Positions 1-8,800 of a stretch of DNA of 64,000 bases are shown piece after piece; the first letter of the stretch is position 1; every line of letters starts with the position of its first letter. Position numbers and translations under genes: made by a program. The notes below the pieces were generated by a model, which was given only the letters and a program-made list of their open reading frames with translations, searched no databases and was not told where the DNA came from. The stretch lies in contig BQJR01000003.1 of the NCBI GenBank assembly GCA_021604805.1, forward strand, positions 186,001 through 250,000, written 5' to 3'. The stretch comes from Planctomycetota bacterium. GTDB lineage: Bacteria; Planctomycetota; B15-G4.

Positions 1-1108
1 ATCCCCACGCGCCCGAGCCGAACTGGATGTCTTGCTGCGCGGTGGTCTCGAAGGGCTCGGTGAGTTCGTAGAGCGTGGGATCGAGCGTGCTCGATACCGT
101 GAAGTCGATGCGCACGAGCGGCGTGATGCTCTGGGTGACGCTGAACTTGCTGTTGCACGCGAGGTCTTGCACGCCAGCAGCCACCTCGAGACGCACGAAG
201 CCGCCCGGAGGCATCGCTTCCACTTCACTCGTGAGCAGCACGAGGGTGAGATCCGTCTGTTGCTTCAGGAACACGATTTCGCCCGGCGCGATCACAGGCG
301 CGAAGTCGGGCAAGGCGACGGTGTTCACCAACACGCGCACCGAAGGGCTCGAGCCGTCGATCGCGTTGAACACCGTGGACGGGATCACGGCCTCGTTGAA
401 GGCCACGACGATGTCCGGGAAGGGGCTGCCCGGGATCGGCAACGGCGAGCCCCCGCCGAGCAGTTCTTCGGAGCCGGGGAAGAGCGCCAGGGCCTCGTCG
501 ATCGGGTCGGTGTTTGCATCACCCGTGCCGTCGGCGATCACGTCGGGGAGCACCACGCTCGCGCCGTCGTCCACGAAGAAGGCGCGCGCCAGCGGGAAGC
601 CGGCTTGGGGATCTGCGGCCTTGTTCGGCGTGCGGAAGAAGAAGCTGGCCTCGGGATTCGTGAGCGCCTTGTTCTTGGTCGAGAGGATCTCGTTGCCAGA
701 GCCGGGCGGCGCAAAAGTCACTTCGTAGAGCGCGCTCTCCGCAAAGCCGTAGCTCACGCTCTCGGCGCTGAACTCGATCGTGGGGCGGATGAACAGCCGG
801 GTGTCGTCGACCTCGAAGGTGACGGAGGCGAGGATGCCAGGGGGCTGCGAGGAGAGCCCCGTGGGGTCGCTCACCGTGACCAGGTTCACGCTGGCTGGCG
901 AGATCGAATCCTCGTCGATGGCCTTGTTGAACACGAGCAGCACGCTCGAGTTGAGACCTGGGATCGTGGTTCCTGTGGGGCCCGAGAACACCTGGAAGTT
1001 CTTGCCTCCAGCCCCGGACCCACTGCTGCCGCCACCACCGCCGCCACAGGCGACGGCGAGCACGCCGAAGAACAGGATCAGCGGAACGCGGAGGAGGCGG
1101 TGAATCAT
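1..1108 (-). CDS. Ig-like (SbsA-type) lipoprotein, C-terminus beyond window
   Basis: Open reading frame on the minus strand from an ATG at 1108 with no stop before the left edge, so at least 369 residues and incomplete. The N-terminus is a lipoprotein signal: MIHRLLRVP, a hydrophobic core, then LAVAC followed at once by six glycines and a Ser/Gly linker. Residues about 35-85 (GTTIPGLNSSVLLVFNKAID) look like a bacterial Ig-like SbsA-type domain, and similar stretches recur (IVVAFNEAVIPSTV near residue 230). It is probably an exported, lipid-anchored surface or periplasmic protein. It resembles the two giant lipoproteins at 5856-14980 in architecture. Function unknown. Confidence 0.75.
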   Translation of the reverse strand, partial: MIHRLLRVPLILFFGVLAVACGGGGGGSSGSGAGGKNFQVFSGPTGTTIPGLNSSVLLVFNKAIDEDSISPASVNLVTVSDPTGLSSQPPGILASVTFEVDDTRLFIRPTIEFSAESVSYGFAESALYEVTFAPPGSGNEILSTKNKALTNPEASFFFRTPNKAADPQAGFPLARAFFVDDGASVVLPDVIADGTGDANTDPIDEALALFPGSEELLGGGSPLPIPGSPFPDIVVAFNEAVIPSTVFNAIDGSSPSVRVLVNTVALPDFAPVIAPGEIVFLKQQTDLTLVLLTSEVEAMPPGGFVRLEVAAGVQDLACNSKFSVTQSITPLVRIDFTVSSTLDPTLYELTEPFETTAQQDIQFGSGAWG

Positions 1109-1300
1109 GGTGGGCTCAGATCGGGGGCAGCCGTACGGGCGGAATCGGCCACAGGTCGCGATAGGATGCCATCTGCGCCCGGGACCGTCACGCCGCGGGC
1201 AGGACCTGGATGGGGTTCCGGCCCTGGACGGGTGTGAACCCTGGATCTGATACCTCCCGCCCCCCCGGGAGTCCGAGCTCAGCCCCCCGGCAACCTTGCG

Positions 1301-2101
1301 ATGCCCAGCCTCGTCGACACGCACTGTCATCTGGCCTTCTCGGCCTTCGCGGACGACCTCGACGCAGTCGTCGAGCGGGCTCGGAGCGCGGGCTTGGTCG
1401 GCTGCGTGGCGGTCGCCGTGGATCCCGAGTCGGCGGAAGCGGCGCTCGCACTCAGCGAACAGTTCCCCGGCTGGGCGCACGCCACCTCAGGCTTACACCC
1501 CACCGAAGCCGCCTGCGCCGACCCACTCGCTTGGGACAAGGTGAACGCTCAGCTGCGCGGGGGACGCTTCGTCGCCGTGGGCGAAACCGGCCTCGATCGT
1601 TTCCATGACGATGTTCCGCTCGCCACGCAACAGGCCTCACTCGAGCGTCACCTCGGGCTGGCGGTCGAGCTCGACTTGCCGGTGATCCTGCATTGCCGCG
1701 ACGCCTTCGACGAGCTGCTCGAACAACTCGCACCCTGGCGCGCGCGTGGAGTGCGCGGCGTGCTGCACTGCTTCACGGGCGACGCGGCGCACATCGACCG
1801 TCTCCTGGAGCTCGACCTGCACGTGGGCGTGGGCGGGATCGCGACCTTCAAGCCGCGCGACGACCTGCGCGCTGCCGTGCGCGCGGTGCCGCTCACTCGC
1901 TTGCTCGTGGAAACCGACGCACCGTGGCTCGCGCCCGTCCCCCATCGTGGTCGGCGCAACGAGCCCGCCTACGTCGCGGACGTGGCGAGCTGCCTCGCGG
2001 CCGACCGCGAGCTCGAGTTGGAGGCCTTCTGCGACGCGACCACGCAGGCGGCGCGCGCGCTGTTCAACTTGCCGAGCGCTGCCCCCGCCACCCCGCGCTG
2101 A
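1301..2101 (+). CDS. tatD: TatD family metal-dependent DNase
   Basis: A 266-residue protein of the usual TatD length. The metal-binding signature is intact: H8-x-H10 in VDTHCHLAF, E95 in VAVGETGLD, a His in VILHCRDA, another in LHCFTGD, and Asp in LLVETDAPWLAP near residue 208. Members are TIM-barrel hydrolases with 3'-5' exonuclease activity on DNA or RNA and roles in oxidative damage repair. The ATG at 1301 has no clear Shine-Dalgarno sequence, so the transcript may be leaderless or the start imperfect. It is divergent from the lipoprotein at 1-1108 and converges on the EF-G-like gene, with only about 40 bases between the stops and no clear terminator. Confidence 0.92.
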   Translation: MPSLVDTHCHLAFSAFADDLDAVVERARSAGLVGCVAVAVDPESAEAALALSEQFPGWAHATSGLHPTEAACADPLAWDKVNAQLRGGRFVAVGETGLDRFHDDVPLATQQASLERHLGLAVELDLPVILHCRDAFDELLEQLAPWRARGVRGVLHCFTGDAAHIDRLLELDLHVGVGGIATFKPRDDLRAAVRAVPLTRLLVETDAPWLAPVPHRGRRNEPAYVADVASCLAADRELELEAFCDATTQAARALFNLPSAAPATPR

Positions 2102-2143
2102 CGCCACTCCGCCCGACGCGCCGACTCCGGCAAACGCCGCGAC

Positions 2144-4159
2144 TCATTCGTCGTCGTCGACCGGGTTGTACTCGGCCATGAGTTTCTTCTGCACGTTGGC
2201 GGGCACCGTGCCGTAGTCGTGGAACTCGGCGGAGAAGCTGCCTTCGCCGGAAGTCAACGAGTGCAGAACCGTGGGATAGGTGAGCACCTCGAGTTGCGGC
2301 ACGTGCGCGTTGATCAACTGCACGTCACCCAGCGAGTCCATGCCGCTGATGTGGCCGCGGCGCGTGGTCATGTCGGACGTGATCGCGCCCATGAAGCGTG
2401 AGGGCACGGCCACTTGCACGTCGAGCACGGGTTCGAGCAGGGCGGGTCGCGCCTTCGTGAACGCGTCTTTGAAGGCGCGTGCTCCGGCGCGCTTGAACGA
2501 GGCCTCGTCGGAATCCACATCGTGGAACTTGCCGTCCTTGAGTTTCACGATCACGTCGACCACGGGGTAACCGGCCACGATGCCGGTCTGCATCATCTCG
2601 CGCACACCCTTCTCCACCGCGGGCACGAACTGACGCGGCACCGAGCCCCCCACGGTGGCGTCGACGAACTCCAGACCACTGCCGCGTTCACCGGGCTCGA
2701 TCGAGAGGAACACCTCGGCGAACTGACCGCGCCCGCCGGTTTGCTTCTTGTGTCGGTGGTGGCCGTCGGCCGGCGCGTTGATGGTTTCCTTGAGCGCCAC
2801 GCGCGGGACGCTCATGGCGACCTCGATGCCCGCGCGGTCCTTGATGCGCTTGAGTTCCATCTCGATCTGCATCAGCGACGTGCCGTGCACGAGCAACTCG
2901 TGAGTGTCTTCGTTGCGCTCGTAACTGAACGAGGGGGACTCCGAACTCGCGCGACGCAGCGCCGTGGCGAGCTTGAGTTCATCGGCGTGGTTCACGGGTT
3001 GGATCGCGCGCACGGCCATCGGCTTCGGCACCACGAGCTTGCGGAACACGTGCGGTGTGTCTGCGGCGTGCAGCGAGTCGTTCGTCTCGAGTTCCTCGAT
3101 CTTGGTCACGGCGGCGATGTCACCGGCGAACAAGCCGTGCGCGGCCTTGTGCTCCTTACCCTGCAGCACTTCGAGGTGACCGAGCTTCACGGGCTTGCCC
3201 GACTGCGAGTGCACCAAGCTGTCGCCGGGCGCGATCGAGCCGGTGACCACGCGCAGCAAGCAGAGCTTCCCGACGAAGTTGTCGACGATGGTCTTGAACA
3301 CGAAGGCGGACGCGCCTTCGCCCACAGGCTCGACGGGCTCGTCGTTGACGTCGTGGAAGAACGGGCCGTCGAGCGGTGACGGGAACGCGGCGCAGATCGT
3401 GTCGAGCAGCACGTCGACGCCGAGGTCCTTCTCGGCATGCACGGCGAACACGGGCACCACGTCGCCACTCAGCATCGAACGCTTCAGCAAGTTCGCAGCG
3501 ACGGCGGGCTCGGGGCTCGTGTCTGCTTCGAGGAAAGCGACCATCGCGTCTTCGTCGACCTCGACGATGGCTTCCACGAGCGCGTCACGCTCGCGAGCGA
3601 GCGCGCTCTCGCCGCGCCCGCCGAGTGGCACGGCCTGCACCGCGCCGAAGCCCGCGCCGAGTTGATCGGGAACGCTCAACGACAAGCATCGCGCACCGAG
3701 TGACTCACTCAGGTTGGTGACCAGGTCGGACCATTCACCGTCGCCGTGATCGAGGTTCGTGACCACCACACACCGCACGCGCTCGTTGCGCGCGGCCAGG
3801 TCCCAGATCTTGTGACTCGGGAAGGTGATGCCCTGCGCCGCGTGCACCACGAGCACCGCGACCTCCGCCGCGGCGAGCGCCGACGCGGCCTCACCCACGA
3901 AGTCGGGGTAACCCGGCGCGTCGAGCACGTTGATCCAGTTGCCCTTGTGCGTGGTGTGCACGAGGCCGAGGCGCAGACTGTGCTGCTTGGCCTTCTCGTT
4001 CTCACCGAAGTCCGTGACGGTCGTGCCGTCGCCCACACTCCCCATGCGCGCGATGGCACCGGACTTGAACAGCAACGCTTCGGTGAGCGTCGTCTTGCCG
4101 GTAGCAGGGCCACCGATCAACGCGAGGTTACGGATGTCCGCCGAACTGAATTTTTCCAT
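2144..4159 (-). CDS. Elongation factor G-like GTPase (EF-G2 type)
   Basis: A 671-residue translational GTPase with the full EF-G domain order: G domain, domain II, then III-V including the domain-IV stretch PADGHHRHKKQTGGRGQFAE. It matches the EF-G-like (EF-G2) subfamily better than canonical FusA. G1 is GGPATGKTT (16-24). G3 is DAPGY (80-84), so the usual catalytic His of DTPGH is Tyr. G4 reads TNLD (134-137) where NKxD is expected. Tyr at the G3 position is, as I recall, common in this subfamily, but the missing Lys in G4 is odd. It may act in ribosome recycling or a stress-specific translation step, which is inference. It lies last in the block that includes the prepilin peptidase, 32 bases downstream of that gene. 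Confidence 0.85.
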   Translation of the reverse strand: MEKFSSADIRNLALIGGPATGKTTLTEALLFKSGAIARMGSVGDGTTVTDFGENEKAKQHSLRLGLVHTTHKGNWINVLDAPGYPDFVGEAASALAAAEVAVLVVHAAQGITFPSHKIWDLAARNERVRCVVVTNLDHGDGEWSDLVTNLSESLGARCLSLSVPDQLGAGFGAVQAVPLGGRGESALARERDALVEAIVEVDEDAMVAFLEADTSPEPAVAANLLKRSMLSGDVVPVFAVHAEKDLGVDVLLDTICAAFPSPLDGPFFHDVNDEPVEPVGEGASAFVFKTIVDNFVGKLCLLRVVTGSIAPGDSLVHSQSGKPVKLGHLEVLQGKEHKAAHGLFAGDIAAVTKIEELETNDSLHAADTPHVFRKLVVPKPMAVRAIQPVNHADELKLATALRRASSESPSFSYERNEDTHELLVHGTSLMQIEMELKRIKDRAGIEVAMSVPRVALKETINAPADGHHRHKKQTGGRGQFAEVFLSIEPGERGSGLEFVDATVGGSVPRQFVPAVEKGVREMMQTGIVAGYPVVDVIVKLKDGKFHDVDSDEASFKRAGARAFKDAFTKARPALLEPVLDVQVAVPSRFMGAITSDMTTRRGHISGMDSLGDVQLINAHVPQLEVLTYPTVLHSLTSGEGSFSAEFHDYGTVPANVQKKLMAEYNPVDDDE

Positions 4160-4165
4160 GGCCCC

Positions 4166-4195
4166 AAGCTAGGGCGCCATCGCGAGATCCGTCAA
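4166..4195 (-). promoter_or_regulatory. Predicted sigma-70-like promoter of the EF-G-like gene
   Basis: On the minus strand a TTGACG hexamer (4195-4190) is separated by 18 bases from TAGCTT (4171-4166). The -10 element sits only 6 bases before the ATG at 4159, so transcription would begin at or beside the start codon and give a leaderless mRNA. No Shine-Dalgarno is visible, which fits. The -35 lies beside the prepilin peptidase stop codon. Read by eye only. Confidence 0.35.
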
Positions 4196-5085
4196 GCCGC
4201 GCCGCCGAGGAGCGTGTTCATCAAGCCCCAGACCGACCCGGGCCAAGCGAGCTCAACCAGCGCTCCGACTGAAAGGAAGGGCCCGAATGGCAGACCGACG
4301 GGTCCGCGGCCACCTCGGATTCGATGGATCAGTTTGAGTGCGATTCCGACCAGCGCGCCGAGGAAGCAGGCCGCGAGGATCGCCTCGAGCACGAGCAAGG
4401 GGCCGAGCAAGGTCCCGCACAAGGCCATCCACTTCACGTCGCCGAGGCCCATCGCGTCGCTCACGCCGGCCTCTTCGATCTTCTTGCGCAACGCGAGGTT
4501 CCCGAGCTGACCGACGAGCCACAGGCTGCCGCCGCCAGCGAGTGCGCCGGTCAAAGCGAGCACCGTCGCGGAACCGTGGGGGTTGTCGAGACGGAAGCCC
4601 GGGTGCGCGGCGTGCAGCGCAGGCAAGGCGGCGCTCAACACGACACCGATCGCGGTTCCGGGCAAGGTGACGACGTCCGGCAGGATCCAGAACTCGAGAT
4701 CGATCGCCGACACCACCACACACGTGGCCGCGAACACGGCCCCCACGCCGAACACGAGCCAGGCTTCGGTGCTCGCGGGTTGCTGCACACTCCAGAGCGC
4801 GAGCATCAAACCCGCGACGAGCAGCTCCACCGCGGGATAGCGCCACGAGACAGGTTGCTTGCAGTGCCGGCAACGCGCACGCAGCAGCAGCCACGAGAGC
4901 ACCGGCAAGTTGTCGCTCCAGAGCAACTGCGTGCCGCACGACGGGCAGTGCGAGCGGCTCGGCGAACGAACGCTGAGCCCTTCACGCGGCACCCTGTGGA
5001 TGGCGACGTTGCAGAAGCTGCCCACCGCGAGACCGAAGCAGGCGACGGCGAGCGGGGCGAACCAGAGCGGGATCGAATCGAGCAT
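4192..5085 (-). CDS. Prepilin peptidase (A24 aspartic protease)
   Basis: A 297-residue inner-membrane enzyme that cleaves the leader peptides of type IV prepilins and type II secretion pseudopilins, and usually methylates the new N-terminus. The N-terminal domain has the four-cysteine zinc motif C47-P-S-C50 and C72-R-H-C75. The protease half has the two expected aspartate motifs, SAIDLEFWILPD and GLGDVK, among several membrane helices. I chose ATG 5085 over an ATG 81 bases upstream because the latter would overlap the preceding lipoprotein gene, while 5085 leaves an 11-base gap and begins MLDSIPLWFAP, a proper first helix. It lies in an operon-like run behind Ig-like lipoproteins, with no pilin gene in view. 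Confidence 0.9.
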   Translation of the reverse strand: MLDSIPLWFAPLAVACFGLAVGSFCNVAIHRVPREGLSVRSPSRSHCPSCGTQLLWSDNLPVLSWLLLRARCRHCKQPVSWRYPAVELLVAGLMLALWSVQQPASTEAWLVFGVGAVFAATCVVVSAIDLEFWILPDVVTLPGTAIGVVLSAALPALHAAHPGFRLDNPHGSATVLALTGALAGGGSLWLVGQLGNLALRKKIEEAGVSDAMGLGDVKWMALCGTLLGPLLVLEAILAACFLGALVGIALKLIHRIRGGRGPVGLPFGPFLSVGALVELAWPGSVWGLMNTLLGGAA

Positions 5086-5096
5086 GGCCGCCGATC

Positions 5097-5828
5097 CTAG
5101 TGCCTCGACAAGCGAATCACGACGCTCGGATCCAGGCGTCGACCCGCCACGTCGTGCAGCTCCCACTCACGTGTGCGCAGCAGCAGTTCCGGCTCCCCCT
5201 CGGGAAGCGTGATCCGCAGCCTCGTGCGCTCGTCGACCACTTGCGCGCTGAACTCGGGAAGCAGGCTGTCGAGCAGCAGTTCGCCGCGACGTGGGCGCAG
5301 CGGAAAGAACTCCGCCCGTAGCGCAGAGGGATCAAAGACGCCGGCCAAGTGCAGCTCGACTTCTGCGCCGACGCTGTAGTCCTCCGAGCTGTCCACGGCC
5401 GCGCCGTCGACCGCCACCAGCCGCGGGGGGGAAGCGCGCCCCGGTTGCAGAACGAGCTCAGGCTGCAGCTGCGCCGACCAAGTTTCCGCGAGCAGACCCG
5501 CGTCGTCCCAGCGCAGGGCATGCGGCGACGGGAAGCCCGCGAGCACCACGCGCCAACCTTCGGCGGCAGCGTGCTGTTGCTCCACGCCGATCACCGCGAA
5601 GAGTGTCAGTTCGCGCCCGCGCGTCTCCGCACGCCACGCGAGCTCACGCCCGCGATGGTCGAGCAAGCGAACGGCGCTGGCGGTCAGGCTCGTGGCGTCG
5701 AGCGCTCGCGGCAATCCGATGAGGATCGGGTCGTTGAGGGCCCCATGCTTGAGCAGGCGCGGCCGGGGCGTCTCCGCCCCGCATGCGGCGGTGATCACGA
5801 CCGCCAGCAGCAGGGAAAGGAGACGCAC
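5097..5828 (-). CDS. Hypothetical lipoprotein with Ig-like N-terminal part
   Basis: A 243-residue predicted lipoprotein. The signal peptide MRLLSLLLAVVITAACG ends in a plausible lipobox with Cys16. The next region (PILIGLPRALDATSLTASAV) resembles the strand pattern of SbsA-type Ig-like domains, here with Leu/Pro-rich variation. The rest is beta-rich with no catalytic motif I recognise. It starts 27 bases after the stop of the 1735-residue lipoprotein and ends 11 bases before the prepilin peptidase, so it is very likely co-transcribed with both. Unlike its large neighbours it lacks the polyglycine tract after the cysteine. Function unknown, probably envelope. Confidence 0.75.
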   Translation of the reverse strand: MRLLSLLLAVVITAACGAETPRPRLLKHGALNDPILIGLPRALDATSLTASAVRLLDHRGRELAWRAETRGRELTLFAVIGVEQQHAAAEGWRVVLAGFPSPHALRWDDAGLLAETWSAQLQPELVLQPGRASPPRLVAVDGAAVDSSEDYSVGAEVELHLAGVFDPSALRAEFFPLRPRRGELLLDSLLPEFSAQVVDERTRLRITLPEGEPELLLRTREWELHDVAGRRLDPSVVIRLSRH

Positions 5829-5855
5829 GAAGCCCGGCCTCGTCCGCGTCCGCGC

Positions 5856-8800
5856 TCAGTAGGTGGAGCGCATGCGCACGTAGTCCACCGCAGGACGCAT
5901 CGAACTCGCGCCGAAGGAGAACTGCGGGTCGTCGCTGTCGAGGTTGAACACCACTTGGAAGCGCACGAGCGGGAAACCGTCGAGCTCAGTCAGGTCGGAG
6001 ACCCAGGGAGTGAGCGTGGTGAGATCGGGCACGTGCGAACCAGAGCGCACCGTGTACGCGCCCTGGAACATGAGCGAGACCATCGCGTTGTTCGAGACGG
6101 CGTTCTCGATGCCGCTGATCCCGCCGCCGATCGGAACGTCCGGCGCATCCACCTTGATGTCGTTCAAGGGCGGAGGGTTGGTGCCTGCCGACAACTTGGC
6201 TTCGGCGTTCTTCACGAGTTTCGCGAGAGTGGGCGCATCCGGCGCGTTCCCGCTGATCATCACGACACCATCGAGCTCCGGACTGACAGGACCCTGAGCG
6301 GCGTTGAAGGTGCCATTGATGGGCTCGAAGAACGGCGGCGAGCGGCCGTCGAGCGCACGCGAACGAATCGTGGCGCCTGCGTAGTCGAGCCACTTCGAGA
6401 TGCCCCGGCTCGTGCCGCTGAGCGGCTTGGGCGTCTTGTCCGGATGCACGACGGGCAGCCGCGAGACCAAGGTCGAAGGGTCTAGGATCATCTGACCATC
6501 TTGCTCGATCATGACCGGGTTGCCGGTGGTTTGGTTCTTATCCTCATCGGCGAGGACCCTCGCGATGAACGTGTCGGAGAGACGCACGGCGAAGGGGATC
6601 TCGTCGTCGGGTTCGTAGGGGATGCCTGGCGCGTGCCCGTACTGCGCGAAGAGCTCCGGCTCGTAGTTGTCGTTGAACAACTGATCGGCAGCGTTCTTCA
6701 AGTTGGACTGGATGTTGGGGCCGCCCTCGTCGATCCGCCTGAGCGTGTCTTCGATGGGGTTCATCAACTTGATGCGCTTCTCAGGTTCGGGCTCTTGCAC
6801 GACCATCAACCCAGGAACATCCGGGTGCTCCATCATCTTGGTGTCACCCCAGAACGTGCCGGAGGACGCGGGTGACTCGTGGATGAGGCTCTGCCCCATG
6901 TCGCCCGTGGGGTGCGGGATGATCGGGGGGTACGCACCGTTCAAGGTGTAGAAGTGATCCACCGGCCCCGTGTCGTTGTTGTTGAAGTAGCGGTAGTGAA
7001 GCATGTCGATGTAGCGCACATCGAAGGGACGGAGGTCATTGTCGTCTTGCGGGTCGTAGAGACCTCGCAGGTAGGGGTGATCGCGCTGGTCATCTTCGAT
7101 GCGGGGGTTCCAGCGCTCGGAAACCGGCTCACTGCCGTCGCCGTACTTCAGCACCGCGCGCTGGTTGGCGAACATCGTCACGCCGGGTTCGACCTCGAGA
7201 TCGATGCCCGCTTGGAGCTGGATGATCCCCATGCCGCCTTGACCGCCATCGCCACGGCCGTGGTGATACTGGAGATCCTGTTGGAACGCGTTGTTGGGGT
7301 CTTGGGGGTCGTCGCGCGCGTCGTCGCCGAAGCCACCGGACACGTTGAGCGAGGCGCCCTGTGCCATGTCGTCGGCATCAAGATAGCCAGCTTCCGTGTT
7401 CGTGGCGTCGGCCTCGAGCGTGATCGTGCCCGCTGCCTGCAGGAGGATCGCACCACCCGAGCCACCGCCGCCACCACCTGCGGAGATGCTGTTACCGATC
7501 ACCTCACCGCCACCACCGATGCCGCCCGTGGCCTTGATGTAGCCGGTGCGCTGAATCGTGATGTCGCCGAAGGAACGGATCTGCACGGCACCGCCGCCGC
7601 CGCCACCTGCGCCACCCTTTGAGTCGTAGACCGTGGGCGACGTGAGCACACCGAGTGACAGGAAGGTGTAGAAGGGTGGAGTCAGCGAATCGGGGGCGCC
7701 CAGACGGTCCGCCGCCCACTCACTCTGGTCGATCGAGTCGACACGCGTACCACCACCACCACCACCCTGTCCGCCGATGAGCACGGGGACTTCGCCGCCC
7801 TCTCCGAGGAAGTCATTCTCGGGGTTCCCATCCGCGAAGGGCGAGACACCGGGGAGCGTGCCTGGAAGCCGGTAGGACAGATTGCCCGGCGTGCCCAACA
7901 TGTACACGCACTGCAACGGGGTGTTCGGCATGAGCCCGCGCTGCAAGTTCTCCTCGTTGCCGTATTGGATGAACTGGAACTGGTCGTTCATCGATCCGCA
8001 CATCGAGAACGGGAAGAACGTGGAGTCGCTCTGCACCAAGTAAGAGCCCGAGCCGTAGTGCGAGGGTTGCCCCACACTGCGGAAGCTGCCACCTCCACCA
8101 CCCGGCGGACGGTGGATCTCGGAACCCAGCATCCAGTCGCTGCTGTGCCTGAAGCCCGGCATGTCGGGGTGGGTGCCTGGCGTCGCGGGAGTAATGACGC
8201 CAGCTGCGGGGAACGAGTCGTCCGAGTTGGTCGGGCGGTAGCCAGCGGTCGAGACCGCTCCACGACCACCAACAGGCTGGAAGCTGATCTTGCCCGTGGC
8301 GCTCACCACAGGGCCGAGACCATTTTCCGCCTTCTCAGGCGTCACGTACTGATCGATGGATCCCGGCCCGCTGGGATCGAAGATCGTGGGGTGAGCATCA
8401 CCGCCGCGGCCGCCACCTGGACCGCCGGGGCCGCCTCGAACGGGTAGGAAACCGGAGTCGAAGGAATCGTCGGTGAGTCCGGTTCGCCCGGAGACATCGA
8501 TCATTCCGCCGATCACCACCGAACCGCTCGCAGTGATCACGAGGGGATTGCTTCCGATCCCAATGACGCGCACGCCCGGCGGCACGATGAAGTCGCCGAA
8601 GGCGAAGCGCCCTCCCTGAACAGTCGTAGGTTCCGAGATTCCGGGAGTGGAGCCGTTGGGAAGCGGGAACTCCTGCGAAATCGTATTGAGGAAGATCTCG
8701 CGGTACACCCCCATCGAGGTACTGACTTCGGGATCGTCGACGTAGTCGATGCCCCCGTTCACAGCCGTCGAGCTGCCGATGATGAACGTGTCGGGGGGAG

